NCBI RefSeq assembly: GCF_016127315.1 | Contig: NZ_CP065997.1 | Location: 5,270,001-5,334,000 of the forward strand | Length of the DNA: 64,000 bases | Direction: 5' to 3' | Source of the DNA: Achromobacter deleyi | GTDB taxonomy: Bacteria > Pseudomonadota > Gammaproteobacteria > Burkholderiales > Burkholderiaceae_B | The notes under the pieces: generated by a model | Seen by the model: the letters and a program-made list of their open reading frames with translations, nothing else | The model's database searches: none | What the model was told of the DNA's origin: nothing | Program-made: the position numbers and the translations under genes | Shown: positions 53,798-63,171 of the stretch, piece after piece | How positions within the stretch are numbered: the stretch's first letter is position 1 | Layout: the number at the start of each line of letters is the position of its first letter

Positions 53798-55375
53798 ATG
53801 ATGAAACGATTCAGCCTGCTGGGCGCCGCCGCCCTGCTGGCCTGCGGCCTGGCCGCGGGCCAGCCGGCCCAGGCCCAGACCAAGACGCTGCGGATGGTGC
53901 CGCACGCGGACCTGAAGACGCTGGACCCGCTGTTCAATACCGCCTATATCACCCGCAACCACGGCTACATGGTGTTCGACACGCTGTTCGCGCAGGACAG
54001 CCAGGGCCAGCCCAAGCCGCAGATGGTGGAAAGCTGGACCGCCTCGCCCGACGGCATGGCCTGGACCTTCAAGCTGCGTCCCGGGCTGAAGTTCAACGAC
54101 GGCACCCCGGTCACCGCCGAGGACTGCATCGCCTCGCTGCAGCGCTGGGCCAAGAAGGACACGATGGGCCAGGCCTTGATGGCCGCTGGCGCCGAACTGG
54201 CCGCCACGGGTCCCGACAGCTTCTCGCTGACGCTCAAGCAGCCATTCGGCCTGGTGCTGGACGCGCTCGCCAAGCCGTCCGGCATGCCGCCCTTCATCAT
54301 GCCCAAGCGCCTGGCGATGACGGATCCGAATACGCCGGTCACCGAGATGGTCGGCTCCGGCCCGTTCCTGTTCAAGCGCGATGAGTGGGTGCCGGGCAAC
54401 AAGGTCGTCTACGTCAAGAACCCGGCCTACGTGCCGCGCAACGAACCGGCCGACGGCCTGGCCGGCGGCAAGGTCGCCAAGGTCGACCGCATCGAATGGA
54501 TCTACATTCCCGACGGCAACACGGCCACCGCCGCGCTGATGAACGGCGAAGTCGACATGATCGAGCAGACCACGCCCGACTTCCTGCCGGTGCTGGAGAC
54601 CAACCCCGCCATTACCCTGAACACCTCGGTCGCGACCCAGGGCATGGCCATCGTCAACGCGCTGCATCCGCCGTTCGACAAGCCGCAGGCGCGCCAGGCC
54701 CTGTATTACCTGTTCAGCCAGAAGGAAATGCTGGCGGCCATCGGCTACCCGGAAAAGTACCGCGTCGACTACTGCGCCACGCTGTACATCTGCGGCTCGC
54801 CGCTGGCCACCGACGCCGGCGCGGCGCCCTACGCCAAGCCCGACCTGGCGCGCGCCAAGCAGCTGCTGCAGGAGGCCGGCTACAAGGGCGAGAAGATCGT
54901 GGTGCTCTACCCGACCGACCACATCAGCGCGCCCGCCGTCATGGTGTTGACGCAGAACATGAAGAAGGCCGGCCTCAAGGTCGACCTGCAATCCATGGAC
55001 TGGGCCTCGCTGGCGGCGCGCCGCCTGAAGAAGGATCCGCCCGAGCAAGGCGGCTGGAGCCTGTTCCTGACCTGGGGCGGCTATTACGACGCCAGCACGC
55101 CGCTGACCAACCCCTGGCTGTCGGCCGCCTGCGGCAACAGCCTGCCCGGCTGGCCCTGCGACAAGGAACTGGACGCGCTGCGCACCCAGTGGATCCAGGA
55201 GCCCGACGCCGCCAAGCGCAAGGACATCGCGGCCAAGCTGCAGGCCCGCGCCTACGAGTCGGTGCCTTACGTGATGTGGGGGGAATTCAAGCCGGTGTCG
55301 GCCATCCGCGGGCTGTCGCACACGGAGCTGATGAAGACCGGCATCCCCGTGATGTGGAACGTCGAAAAACCATGA
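53798..55375 (+). CDS. Dipeptide-type ABC transporter binding protein (family 5)
   Basis: The 525-residue protein has a signal peptide (cleavage about GQPAQA-QTKT) and family 5 (DppA/OppA) features: LKTLDPLFNTAYITRNHGYMVFDTLFAQD, LRPGLKFNDGTPVTAEDCIASLQRW, VGSGPFLFKRDEWVPGNKVVY and DPLW-like NPWLSAACGNSLPGW. It captures a peptide or similar compound in the periplasm for the permeases downstream. The ATG at 53798 has AAGGGG six bases upstream; ATGs at 53792 and 53801 are alternatives. Confidence 0.92.
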   Translation: MMKRFSLLGAAALLACGLAAGQPAQAQTKTLRMVPHADLKTLDPLFNTAYITRNHGYMVFDTLFAQDSQGQPKPQMVESWTASPDGMAWTFKLRPGLKFNDGTPVTAEDCIASLQRWAKKDTMGQALMAAGAELAATGPDSFSLTLKQPFGLVLDALAKPSGMPPFIMPKRLAMTDPNTPVTEMVGSGPFLFKRDEWVPGNKVVYVKNPAYVPRNEPADGLAGGKVAKVDRIEWIYIPDGNTATAALMNGEVDMIEQTTPDFLPVLETNPAITLNTSVATQGMAIVNALHPPFDKPQARQALYYLFSQKEMLAAIGYPEKYRVDYCATLYICGSPLATDAGAAPYAKPDLARAKQLLQEAGYKGEKIVVLYPTDHISAPAVMVLTQNMKKAGLKVDLQSMDWASLAARRLKKDPPEQGGWSLFLTWGGYYDASTPLTNPWLSAACGNSLPGWPCDKELDALRTQWIQEPDAAKRKDIAAKLQARAYESVPYVMWGEFKPVSAIRGLSHTELMKTGIPVMWNVEKP

Positions 55376-55481
55376 TGCGGCGCGGGGCCGCGCGTGCCCG
55401 GCACGCGCGCCCCGCTCCCGGACAATCAGGCCGCCGCCAAGCGCTCCGCGCGCGCCGCGCCCGGTCGGGGGGAAACCCAGC

Positions 55482-56417
55482 GTGAAATTCATCCTGCGCC
55501 GCATCGCGGCCGTCATTCCCGTCATGGCCGTGGTCGCGGTCGTGGTGTTCCTGTTGATCCATCTGTCGCCGGGCGATCCGGCGGCGGTGATCGCGGGCGA
55601 CAACGCCACCACCGAGGACGTCGAGAAGATCCGCCAGAACCTGGGCCTGGACAAGCCGCTGCTGCTGCAGTTCGGCATCTGGGTCGGGCATCTGGCCACC
55701 GGCGACCTGGGCACCTCGATCGCCACCCAGATGCCGGTGGCGCAATTGATCGGCCAGCGCATGGGGCCGACCCTGTCGATCGCCATCTTCACCATGCTGT
55801 TCGCCGTGCTGGCGGCGCTGCCGCTGGGCGTGCTGGCGGCCTGGAACGCCGGCAAGTGGCTGGACCGCCTGGTGATGATCGGCGCGGTCTGTGCGTTCTC
55901 GGTGCCGGTGTTTCTGATCGGCTACAGCCTGGTGTACGGCTTTTCCATCAAGCTGGGCTGGCTGCCGGTGCAGGGCTACAAGCCGCTGGCCGAGGGCCTG
56001 GTGCCGTACCTGCGCCACCTGGTGCTGCCCTGTCTATCGTTGGGGCTGGTGTACATGGCCCTGCTGACCCGCATGACCCGCGCCACCATGCTGGAGGCGC
56101 TGTCGGAAGACTACATCCGCACCGCCCGCGCCAAGGGCCTGGCGGCCGGCCCGATCGTCTGGCATGCGCTCAAGAACGCCGCCAACCCCATCGTCACCAC
56201 CATCGGCGTGGGCGTGGCGCTGCTGATCGGCGGCGTGGTGGTCACGGAAACCGTGTTCGCCATCCCCGGCCTGGGCCGCCTGACCATCGACGCCGTGCTG
56301 CGCCACGACTATCCCGTGATCCAGGGCGTGCTGCTGGTGGCCTCGGGCATCTACGTGCTGATCAACCTGCTGGTCGACCTGAGCTACCGCCTGTTCGATC
56401 CGCGCATCCGCTATTGA
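55482..56417 (+). CDS. Dipeptide-type ABC transporter permease (DppB-like)
   Basis: The 311-residue inner-membrane protein has six predicted helices, the N-terminal FILRRIAAVIPVMAVVAVVVFLLIHLSPGDP motif of the DppB/OppB family and the EAA loop MLEALSEDYIRTARAKGL. The start is a GTG at 55482; GGGGGG lies about 9 bases before. It pairs with the product of 56431-57306. The 106-bp gap after the binding protein holds no gene. Confidence 0.93.
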   Translation: MKFILRRIAAVIPVMAVVAVVVFLLIHLSPGDPAAVIAGDNATTEDVEKIRQNLGLDKPLLLQFGIWVGHLATGDLGTSIATQMPVAQLIGQRMGPTLSIAIFTMLFAVLAALPLGVLAAWNAGKWLDRLVMIGAVCAFSVPVFLIGYSLVYGFSIKLGWLPVQGYKPLAEGLVPYLRHLVLPCLSLGLVYMALLTRMTRATMLEALSEDYIRTARAKGLAAGPIVWHALKNAANPIVTTIGVGVALLIGGVVVTETVFAIPGLGRLTIDAVLRHDYPVIQGVLLVASGIYVLINLLVDLSYRLFDPRIRY

Positions 56418-56430
56418 AGAGGGGCGATCC

Positions 56431-57306
56431 ATGACCACCACCACCCTGCCCCTGGCCGTGCCGCGACCGCGCTGGCGCCGCGCCGCCCGCTCGCTGCGGC
56501 GCCACCCGATGCTGTACGTCGGCGGCGCCATCCTGCTGGCGCTCGCGGTGATCGCGCTGGCCGCGCCCTGGCTGACCTCGATCGATCCGCAGGACATCAA
56601 CCCGATGGCGCGCATGAAACCGCCCTCTGCCGAACACTTCTTCGGCACCGACGCGCTGGGCCGCGACGTCTACGCCCGCACCCTGTGGGGCGCGCGGGTA
56701 TCGCTGCTGGTCGGCGTCGTGGTCGCGCTGGTGTCGACCGCGGGCGGCGTCCTGCTGGGCATGCTGGCCGGCTACTTCCGCCGCCTGGATGCCGTGATCA
56801 TGCGCATCATGGACGGCCTGATGGCGATTCCGGGCGTGCTGCTGGCGATCGCGCTGATGGCCACGCTCAAGGGCGGCCTGGGCACCGTGATCGTGGCCAT
56901 CGTGGTGCCGGAGGTGCCGCGCGTGGTGCGGCTGGTGCGCGCCCTGGTGCTGACCATCCGCGAGCAGCCGTACATCGAGGCGGCGGTGGCCGCCGGCACC
57001 CGCGTGCCGGCCATCCTGCTGCGCCACATCCTGCCCAACCTGTTCGCGCCGCTGATGGTGCAGGCCACCTTCATCGCCGCCTCCGCCATCCTGACCGAGG
57101 CCGTGCTGAGCTTCCTGGGCGTGGGCATCCCGCCGCAGACCCCGAGCTGGGGCAACATCATGGCCGAGGGCCGCAACTTCGTCGCGGTGGCGTTCCACAT
57201 CATCCTGTATCCGGGCCTGTTCCTGGGCGTGGCCGTGCTGGCCGTCAATCTGGTGGGCGACGGGCTGCGCGACATGCTCGATCCGCGCCTGGCGAAAAAG
57301 CTGTAA
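56431..57306 (+). CDS. Dipeptide-type ABC transporter permease (DppC-like)
   Basis: The 291-residue inner-membrane protein has the OppC/DppC N-terminal domain (HPMLYVGGAILLALAVIALAAPWLTSIDPQDI) with FFGTDALGRDVYARTLWGARVSLLVG and an EAA-type loop (QPYIEAAVAAGTRVPAILLRHILPN). It pairs with DppB-like and lies 13 bp after it. Confidence 0.93.
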   Translation: MTTTTLPLAVPRPRWRRAARSLRRHPMLYVGGAILLALAVIALAAPWLTSIDPQDINPMARMKPPSAEHFFGTDALGRDVYARTLWGARVSLLVGVVVALVSTAGGVLLGMLAGYFRRLDAVIMRIMDGLMAIPGVLLAIALMATLKGGLGTVIVAIVVPEVPRVVRLVRALVLTIREQPYIEAAVAAGTRVPAILLRHILPNLFAPLMVQATFIAASAILTEAVLSFLGVGIPPQTPSWGNIMAEGRNFVAVAFHIILYPGLFLGVAVLAVNLVGDGLRDMLDPRLAKKL

Positions 57307-57315
57307 GGAGCGCGC

Positions 57316-58329
57316 ATGCCATCCCAACCTGTCCTGCAAGTGAATGACCTGACCACCTGTTTCGACGGCGACGAGACCACGGTGCTGGCCGTGGACGGCC
57401 TGTCGTTCGACCTGATGCCGGGCGAGACCCTCGGCCTGGTGGGCGAATCCGGCTGCGGCAAGAGCGTCACGTCGCTGTCCATCATGCGGCTGCTGCGGGC
57501 GCCCGGGCGCGTGGCGCGCGGCAGCGTCGAATTCGACGGCCGCGACCTGCTGGCCCTGCCCGAGAAGACCATGCGGGCCGTGCGCGGCAACCAGCTGTCG
57601 ATGATCTTCCAGGAGCCGATGACCTCGCTCAACCCGGTATTCACGATCGGCCGCCAGATCAGCGAGCCGCTGATGCTGCACCAGGGCCTGTCGCGGCGCG
57701 AGGCCATGAAGCAGGCCGAGGCGCTGCTGGAGCTGGTGCAGATCTCCGACCCGGCCCGGCGCGTGCACGAATACCCCTACCAGCTGTCCGGCGGCATGCG
57801 CCAGCGCGCCATGATCGCCATGGCGCTGGCCTGCCAGCCCAAGGTGCTGATCGCCGACGAACCGACCACCGCGCTGGACGTCACCATCCAGGCGCAGATC
57901 CTGCACCTGCTGCGCGACATCCAGGCGCGGCTGGGCACGGCGATCGTGCTGATCACCCACGACCTGGGCGTGGTGGCGCAGATGTGCCAGCGGGTCATCG
58001 TCATGTACGCCGGCCGCAAGGTCGAGGAAGGCAGCGTCGACGACGTGCTGGACCATGCCGCCCATCCCTATACCCAGGCGCTGATCCGCTCGCTGCCCGA
58101 CTTCGTCGACGGCCAGGACCATACCGCCCGCCTGGCCGAGCTGCCCGGCATCGTGCCGGTGGTGACGCCCGAATCGCGCGGCTGCGCCTTTGCCGCGCGC
58201 TGCCCCGAGGCCCTGCCGCGCTGCGCCGACGAGGCCCCGCCCGAGGTCGCCGCCGGCGACCGCCACCGCGTCTGGTGCTGGGCGCGCCAGGCCGCGCCCG
58301 CCGCCACGCTGGAACGAGATCCGCGATGA
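57316..58329 (+). CDS. Dipeptide-type ABC transporter ATP-binding protein (DppD-like)
   Basis: The 337-residue ATPase has Walker A GESGCGKS (43-50), signature [15 protein letters not shown], Walker B with ADEPTTALD, and the C-terminal oligopeptide-transporter domain with a cysteine-bearing [16 protein letters not shown], where DppD proteins may hold an Fe-S cluster. It begins 9 bp after the DppC-like gene and overlaps the next ATPase as ATGA. Confidence 0.93.
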   Translation: MPSQPVLQVNDLTTCFDGDETTVLAVDGLSFDLMPGETLGLVGESGCGKSVTSLSIMRLLRAPGRVARGSVEFDGRDLLALPEKTMRAVRGNQLSMIFQEPMTSLNPVFTIGRQISEPLMLHQGLSRREAMKQAEALLELVQISDPARRVHEYPYQLSGGMRQRAMIAMALACQPKVLIADEPTTALDVTIQAQILHLLRDIQARLGTAIVLITHDLGVVAQMCQRVIVMYAGRKVEEGSVDDVLDHAAHPYTQALIRSLPDFVDGQDHTARLAELPGIVPVVTPESRGCAFAARCPEALPRCADEAPPEVAAGDRHRVWCWARQAAPAATLERDPR

Positions 58330-59318
58330 ACCTGCACGACGCTCCTTTCCCCGCCCCCGCCGCGGCCTCCGCCCCCTCCGCCCCCCTGCTGGAGGTGGTC
58401 GGCCTGAAAAAGCACTTTCCCGTGGACGGCGGCAAGGTGCTGCGCGCGGTCGACGGCGTGTCGCTGTCGGTCGCGCGCGGCCAGACCCTGAGCCTGGTGG
58501 GCGAGTCCGGCTGCGGCAAGTCGACCACCGGCAAATGCCTGATCCGGCTGACCGACCCCACCGAGGGCCGCATCCTGCTGGAAGGCGCCGACCTGGCGGG
58601 CATGAACAGCAGCCAGCTGCGCGCCATGCGGCGCCGGATGCAGTTCATCTTCCAGGATCCGTTTTCGTCGATGAACCCGCGCATGCGGGTGCGCGACATC
58701 ATCGGCGAACCGCTGCGCAATTTCGGCTATGGCCGCGAGGCCATCCGCGAGCGCGTGGCGCAGCTGCTGGCCCGTGTCAGCCTGCGGCCGGATGCGGCCG
58801 ACCGCTATCCGCACGAATTCTCCGGCGGGCAGCGCCAGCGCATCGTCATCGCGCGCGCCCTGGCCCCGGAACCGGGCCTGATCGTCTGCGACGAGCCGGT
58901 CTCGGCGCTGGACGTGTCGGTGCAGGCGCAGGTCATCAACCTGCTGATGGACCTGCAGCGCGACCTGGGCCTGACCTATGTGTTCATCTCGCACGACCTG
59001 AGCGTGGTGCGCCACATCAGCCACCACGTGGCGGTGATGTACCTGGGCAGGATCGTCGAGACCGGCACCCGCGACGCGGTCTTCAACCACCCGGCCCACC
59101 CCTACACCCGTGCCCTGCTGGCCGCGGTGCCCTCGGCCCGCCGCGGCGAACGCGCCCCCGTCGCGGTGCTCAAGGGCGAGATTCCCAGTCCGCTGGCGCC
59201 GCCGTCCGGCTGCGCCTTCCGCACCCGCTGTCCGCAGGCCCAGGCGCGTTGCGCCCAGGAAACACCCGTGGCGCGCCCGGTCGGCGCAGGCCAACTAGTC
59301 GCCTGCCATTTCGCCTGA
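58326..59318 (+). CDS. Dipeptide-type ABC transporter ATP-binding protein (DppF-like)
   Basis: The 330-residue ATPase has Walker [10 protein letters not shown] (59-67), signature FSGGQRQRIVIARAL, Walker B CDEPVSALD and the C-terminal SGCAFRTRCPQAQARCAQ segment. It forms the ATPase pair with the DppD-like protein. It is 27 bp before the D-aminoacylase gene, which supports coupling of uptake with deacylation. Confidence 0.93.
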   Translation: MNLHDAPFPAPAAASAPSAPLLEVVGLKKHFPVDGGKVLRAVDGVSLSVARGQTLSLVGESGCGKSTTGKCLIRLTDPTEGRILLEGADLAGMNSSQLRAMRRRMQFIFQDPFSSMNPRMRVRDIIGEPLRNFGYGREAIRERVAQLLARVSLRPDAADRYPHEFSGGQRQRIVIARALAPEPGLIVCDEPVSALDVSVQAQVINLLMDLQRDLGLTYVFISHDLSVVRHISHHVAVMYLGRIVETGTRDAVFNHPAHPYTRALLAAVPSARRGERAPVAVLKGEIPSPLAPPSGCAFRTRCPQAQARCAQETPVARPVGAGQLVACHFA

Positions 59319-59345
59319 GCCGCCCCGACATTCACCGGAGATCCC

Positions 59346-60800
59346 ATGACTTCATCCGAATCGCAGCCCTTTGACTACCTGTTCGTCGGCGGCACCGTCA
59401 TCGACGGCGCCAATACCCCCGGACAGCGCGCCGACGTCGGCGTGCGCGGCGACCGCATCGCCGCCATCGGCGACCTGTCGGACGCCTCCGCGCGCCACCG
59501 GATCGACGTCGCCGGCCAGGTGCTGGCGCCCGGCTTCATCGACTCGCACACCCACGACGACAACTACCTGCTCAAGCGCCGCGACATGACGCCCAAGATC
59601 TCGCAGGGCGTCACCACGGTCGTCACCGGCAACTGCGGCATCAGCCTGGCGCCGCTGGCGCACGCCAACCCGCCGGCGCCGCTGGACCTGCTGGACGAAG
59701 GCGGTTCGTACCACTTCAAGCGCTTTGCCGACTACCTGGACGCGCTGCGCGCCACGCCGGCGGCGGTCAATGCCGCCTGCATGGTGGGCCATTCGACGCT
59801 GCGCGCCGCCGTCATGCCCGACCTGCAGCGCGCGGCCACCGACGACGAAATCGACGCCATGCGCGCGCTGGCCGAGGAAGCCATGGCCAGCGGCGCCATC
59901 GGCATTTCGACCGGCGCCTTCTACCCGCCCGCCGCCCGCGCCACCACCGAGGAGATCATCGAGGTCTGCCGCCCCCTGAGCACGCACGGCGGCATCTACG
60001 CCACCCACATGCGCGACGAAGGCGAGCACATCGTGGCGGCGCTGGAGGAAACCTTCCGCATCGGCCGCGAGCTGGACGTGCCGGTGGTGATTTCGCACCA
60101 CAAGGTCATGGGCCAGCCCAACTTCGGCCGTTCGCGCGAGACGCTGCCGCTGATCGAGGCCGCCATGGCGCGCCAGGACGTGTCGCTGGACGCCTATCCC
60201 TACGTGGCCGGCTCCACCATGCTCAAGCAGGACCGCGTGCTGCTGGCCGGCCGCACCATCATCACCTGGTGCAAGCCCTTCCCCGAACTGAGCGGGCGCG
60301 ACCTGGACGAGGTCGCGGCCGAACGCGGCAAGTCCAAGTACGACGTGGTGCCCGAGCTGCAGCCGGCCGGCGCGATCTATTTCATGATGGACGAGCCCGA
60401 CGTGCAGCGCATCCTGGCGTTCGGCCCCACCATGATCGGCTCGGACGGCCTGCCGCACGACGAACGTCCCCACCCGCGGCTGTGGGGCACCTTCCCGCGG
60501 GTGCTGGGCCACTATTCCCGCGACCTGGGCCTGTTCCCGCTGGAAACGGCGGTCTGGAAGATGACGGGCCTGACCGCCGAGCGCTTCGGCCTGGCCGAGC
60601 GCGGGCAGTTGCGGCCGGGCTACTTCGCCGACCTGGTGGTGTTCGATCCGGCCACCGTGGCCGACACCGCCACCTTCGAACGGCCGACCGAACGCGCCGC
60701 CGGCATCCATTCGGTCTACGTGAACGGCGTGCCCGTGTGGCGCGAGCAGGCCTTCACCGGCGAGCACGTCGGCCGCGTGCTGGCGCGCACGCCCGCCTGA
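59346..60800 (+). CDS. N-acyl-D-amino-acid deacylase (D-aminoacylase)
   Basis: The 484-residue amidohydrolase matches Alcaligenes D-aminoacylases: metal/catalytic set His68, His70 (DSHTHDDN), Cys97 (TGNCGIS), His221 (HMRDEG), His251 (ISHHK) and Asp367 (IGSDGLPHD), each one residue off the Alcaligenes numbering. It removes the acyl group from N-acyl-D-amino acids, freeing the D-amino acid in the cytoplasm. It follows the ABC transporter genes by 27 bp, so imported N-acyl-D-amino acids or related peptides are the likely substrates. The freed D-amino acid could go to the D-amino-acid dehydrogenase at 50659. Confidence 0.95.
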   Translation: MTSSESQPFDYLFVGGTVIDGANTPGQRADVGVRGDRIAAIGDLSDASARHRIDVAGQVLAPGFIDSHTHDDNYLLKRRDMTPKISQGVTTVVTGNCGISLAPLAHANPPAPLDLLDEGGSYHFKRFADYLDALRATPAAVNAACMVGHSTLRAAVMPDLQRAATDDEIDAMRALAEEAMASGAIGISTGAFYPPAARATTEEIIEVCRPLSTHGGIYATHMRDEGEHIVAALEETFRIGRELDVPVVISHHKVMGQPNFGRSRETLPLIEAAMARQDVSLDAYPYVAGSTMLKQDRVLLAGRTIITWCKPFPELSGRDLDEVAAERGKSKYDVVPELQPAGAIYFMMDEPDVQRILAFGPTMIGSDGLPHDERPHPRLWGTFPRVLGHYSRDLGLFPLETAVWKMTGLTAERFGLAERGQLRPGYFADLVVFDPATVADTATFERPTERAAGIHSVYVNGVPVWREQAFTGEHVGRVLARTPA

Positions 60801-60834
60801 GCGGCGCCGCCTTATACAATCCGGCGTATGCGCG

Positions 60835-60854
60835 GCGGGGCTTGCGGGCCCCGC
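60835..60854 (+). terminator. GC-rich hairpin between the D-aminoacylase and XRE-cupin genes
   Basis: GCGGGGC and GCCCCGC form 7-bp perfect arms around TTGCGG, 34 bp after the D-aminoacylase stop, with only a short T stretch after. A TATACAAT sequence at 60813-60820 just before it could be a -10 element for the regulator, in which case this hairpin lies in that leader. Confidence 0.45.
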
Positions 60855-60894
60855 CCGCTTTCTCCCCAAAACCCCTAGACGCCCAGACCGCTAC

Positions 60895-61539
60895 ATGGCC
60901 CCTACCCGCAAGACGGCCCCACCCGACATCGTGGGCAAGGAAGTAATGGGCGCCCGCCTGCGCGCCGAGCGCAAGGCCCGGAAAATGACGTTGCAGGCGC
61001 TGTCGCAGGCCAGCGGCATCGCGGTATCGACGCTCTCCAAGGCCGAACTGGGCCAGATCGCCCTGAGCTACGAGAAGTTCGCCGCGCTGGCCCGGGCGCT
61101 GGACATCGACATGACGCGCATGTTCATGCTGGGCGACGCGCCCCAGGCCGAGGTGGCGCCCACCTACGTGAAGAACAAGCTCAGCGACGCCCGTGACTAC
61201 GCCACGGACAACTACCACTACCGGCTGCTGATGGGGGAATACCCCGGCAAGAAGATGATGCCGATGCTGGCGCTGATCGATTCGCGCAAGGTGGTCGAGT
61301 TCGAGGACTACATCCGCCATCCCGGCCAGGAATTCGCGCTGGTGCTGTCGGGCAAGGTGCGCATCCAGTTCGAGAACGGCGACAGCGTGGTACTGAACCG
61401 GCTGGAGTCCGCCTATTTCGACAGCGGCATCGGCCACGTCTACCTGTCGCTGAGCAAGAAGCCGGCCGAAGTGCTGGCCGTCTGCAGCGACCTGGACGAA
61501 GTGCCGTCGCGCCTGAAGCCGGCCTCGCCCAAGCAGTAA
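60895..61539 (+). CDS. XRE-cupin transcriptional regulator
   Basis: The 214-residue protein has an XRE helix-turn-helix (about 20-75, with LQALSQASGIAVSTLSKAELGQ) and a C-terminal cupin domain (about 105-205, with HPGQEFALVLSGKVRIQFENGDSVVLNRLESAYFDSGIGH). Such regulators (PuuR/SutR-like) sense small metabolites through the cupin. It lies between the D-aminoacylase and APC permease genes on the plus strand and may control the whole D-amino-acid block; candidate sites are at 50617-50647 and 61603-61620. Confidence 0.92.
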   Translation: MAPTRKTAPPDIVGKEVMGARLRAERKARKMTLQALSQASGIAVSTLSKAELGQIALSYEKFAALARALDIDMTRMFMLGDAPQAEVAPTYVKNKLSDARDYATDNYHYRLLMGEYPGKKMMPMLALIDSRKVVEFEDYIRHPGQEFALVLSGKVRIQFENGDSVVLNRLESAYFDSGIGHVYLSLSKKPAEVLAVCSDLDEVPSRLKPASPKQ

Positions 61540-61552
61540 GCCCTTTCGCGGG

Positions 61553-61568
61553 CCCGCCTCCCGGCGGG
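61553..61568 (+). terminator. Hairpin after the XRE-cupin gene
   Basis: CCCGCC and GGCGGG form 6-bp arms around TCCC, 13 bp after the stop. No T-run follows, so termination is uncertain. Confidence 0.35.
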
Positions 61569-61602
61569 AGCTCGTCCCGCGCCTGACCGCGGCCCGCATC
61601 GG

Positions 61603-61620
61603 CTACGGGAAATCCCGTAG
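61603..61620. promoter_or_regulatory. Palindromic operator upstream of the APC permease
   Basis: CTACGGGAAATCCCGTAG has perfect 8-bp arms around AA, 104 bp before the permease ATG. It is clean enough to be a dimer-binding operator, most simply for the XRE-cupin regulator encoded just upstream. I did not see the same sequence elsewhere in the window. Confidence 0.6.
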
Positions 61621-61724
61621 AAACTTTCCTTCCCCGCCCGGGGTCACTCTTTATTCAGCCTACTGTCAGGATGAACGCCTGACACGCCGCACGCCCGTGC
61701 GCTGGCGATCCCCGGGAGACTTCG

Positions 61725-63131
61725 ATGCCGCCTTTGCCCCCTTCCTTGCGCCCCAGCCCCAGTGCAGCCGGCGCGGGGAGCGGCGCGGGCGCGCACGCGC
61801 TCGGCCCGCCCGGTCTGTCGGTGATGGACGCGACCGTGGTGCTGGTGGGCGTGGTGATCGGCATCGGCATCTTCGGCTTCCCGCCGCTGGTAGCGCAGCA
61901 CGCCACGTCCGAGGCGATGTACCTGGCCTACTGGGCCGCGGGCGGGCTGGTGATGCTGGTGGGCGCGCTCTGCTATGCCGAACTGGGCGCGGCCTATCCC
62001 GGCGCCGGCGGCGAATACCTGTATCTGTCGCGCGCCTGGGGGCCGCGGGTCGGCCTGCTGTTCGCCTGGGCGCGCTGCACCGTGATCCAGACCGGCGCGA
62101 TCGCCGTGGTGGCCTTCATCTATGGCGACTACGCGCAGCAGCTGCTGCCGCTCGGCACGCATGGGGCCACCGTGCACGCGGCGCTGTCGGTGATCGGCCT
62201 GACCGCGCTGAACGTGGCCGGCACCCGCCACTCCAAGCGCCTGCAATGGCTGTTCACGATCCTGACGCTGGTGGCGCTGACGGCGGTGCTGGGCGCCGCC
62301 CTGTTCACCGCCTCGCCCGCCGCGCCCGCGCCGGCGCCGCTGGGCGGCAACCCGGCCGGACTGATGGGCATGGGCATGGTGTTCGTGCTGCTGACCTACG
62401 GCGGCTGGAACGAGGCCGCCTATCTCAGCGGCGAGCTGCGCAATCCCGGCCGCAACATGGCGCGGGTGCTGCTGATCGGCACCGTGGTGGTGACCGGCGC
62501 GTATCTCCTGACCAATCTCGCCCTGCTGGAACTGTTCGGCCTGCAGGGCCTGCGCGACACGCCGGCGCTGGGCGCGGCGGTGATGCAGCTGGCCGCCGGC
62601 CCCTATGCCGCCGCCCTGCTGAGCCTGGTGATCTGCGCCACCGCGCTCAGCACCATCAACGGCACCATCATCACCGGCGCCCGCGTCTATTACGCGCTGG
62701 GCCGCGACGTGCCGCGGCTGCGCGCGCTGGCCGGCTGGAACGAACGCAACGAGACCCCGGTCAGCGCCTTGCTGGCGCAGGGCGTCATCACCCTGGCGCT
62801 GCTGGCGGTGGGCGCCTTCAGCCACAACGCGGTGCAGACCATGGTGGCCTACACCGCGCCGGTGTTCTGGCTGTTCATGCTGCTGGTGGCCGCGTCGGTA
62901 TGGCGCCTGCGCCAGCTTGACCCGGCGCGTCCGCGGCCGTTCCGCGTGCCCCTGTATCCGCTGACCCCGGCCCTGCTGGCGCTGACCTGCGCCGGCCTGG
63001 TCTATTCCAGCGCCGCCTACGCTGGCGCCGGGGCCCTGATCGGCCTGGGCGTGCTGGTGCTGGGCGTGCCGATGCTGCGGCTGCTGCGCCCCGCCGAGAC
63101 GCGCGCCCCGGACAGGCGCGACCTGCAATGA
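61725..63131 (+). CDS. APC family amino acid permease
   Basis: The 468-residue inner-membrane protein has twelve predicted helices. After an Ala/Gly-rich N-terminal tail come LVGVVIGIGIFGFPPLVA (the unwound substrate helix with GIGIFG) and ALCYAELGAAYPGAGGEYLYLSRAWGP, typical of APC exchangers and permeases. It probably imports or exports amino acids; the D-amino-acid context suggests D-residues as one option. A palindromic operator lies upstream. The ATG at 61725 is supported only by the frame; a later Met at residue 34 could also start it. Confidence 0.9.
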   Translation: MPPLPPSLRPSPSAAGAGSGAGAHALGPPGLSVMDATVVLVGVVIGIGIFGFPPLVAQHATSEAMYLAYWAAGGLVMLVGALCYAELGAAYPGAGGEYLYLSRAWGPRVGLLFAWARCTVIQTGAIAVVAFIYGDYAQQLLPLGTHGATVHAALSVIGLTALNVAGTRHSKRLQWLFTILTLVALTAVLGAALFTASPAAPAPAPLGGNPAGLMGMGMVFVLLTYGGWNEAAYLSGELRNPGRNMARVLLIGTVVVTGAYLLTNLALLELFGLQGLRDTPALGAAVMQLAAGPYAAALLSLVICATALSTINGTIITGARVYYALGRDVPRLRALAGWNERNETPVSALLAQGVITLALLAVGAFSHNAVQTMVAYTAPVFWLFMLLVAASVWRLRQLDPARPRPFRVPLYPLTPALLALTCAGLVYSSAAYAGAGALIGLGVLVLGVPMLRLLRPAETRAPDRRDLQ

Positions 63132-63171
63132 GCCGCCCCTCCCGCTTTTCTTCGCCCTAGGAGTCTTCATC

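Noticed and set aside
56362..58266. Open frame of 634 codons on the minus strand
   Set aside because: It is antisense to the DppC-like and DppD-like genes and is a codon-bias shadow.
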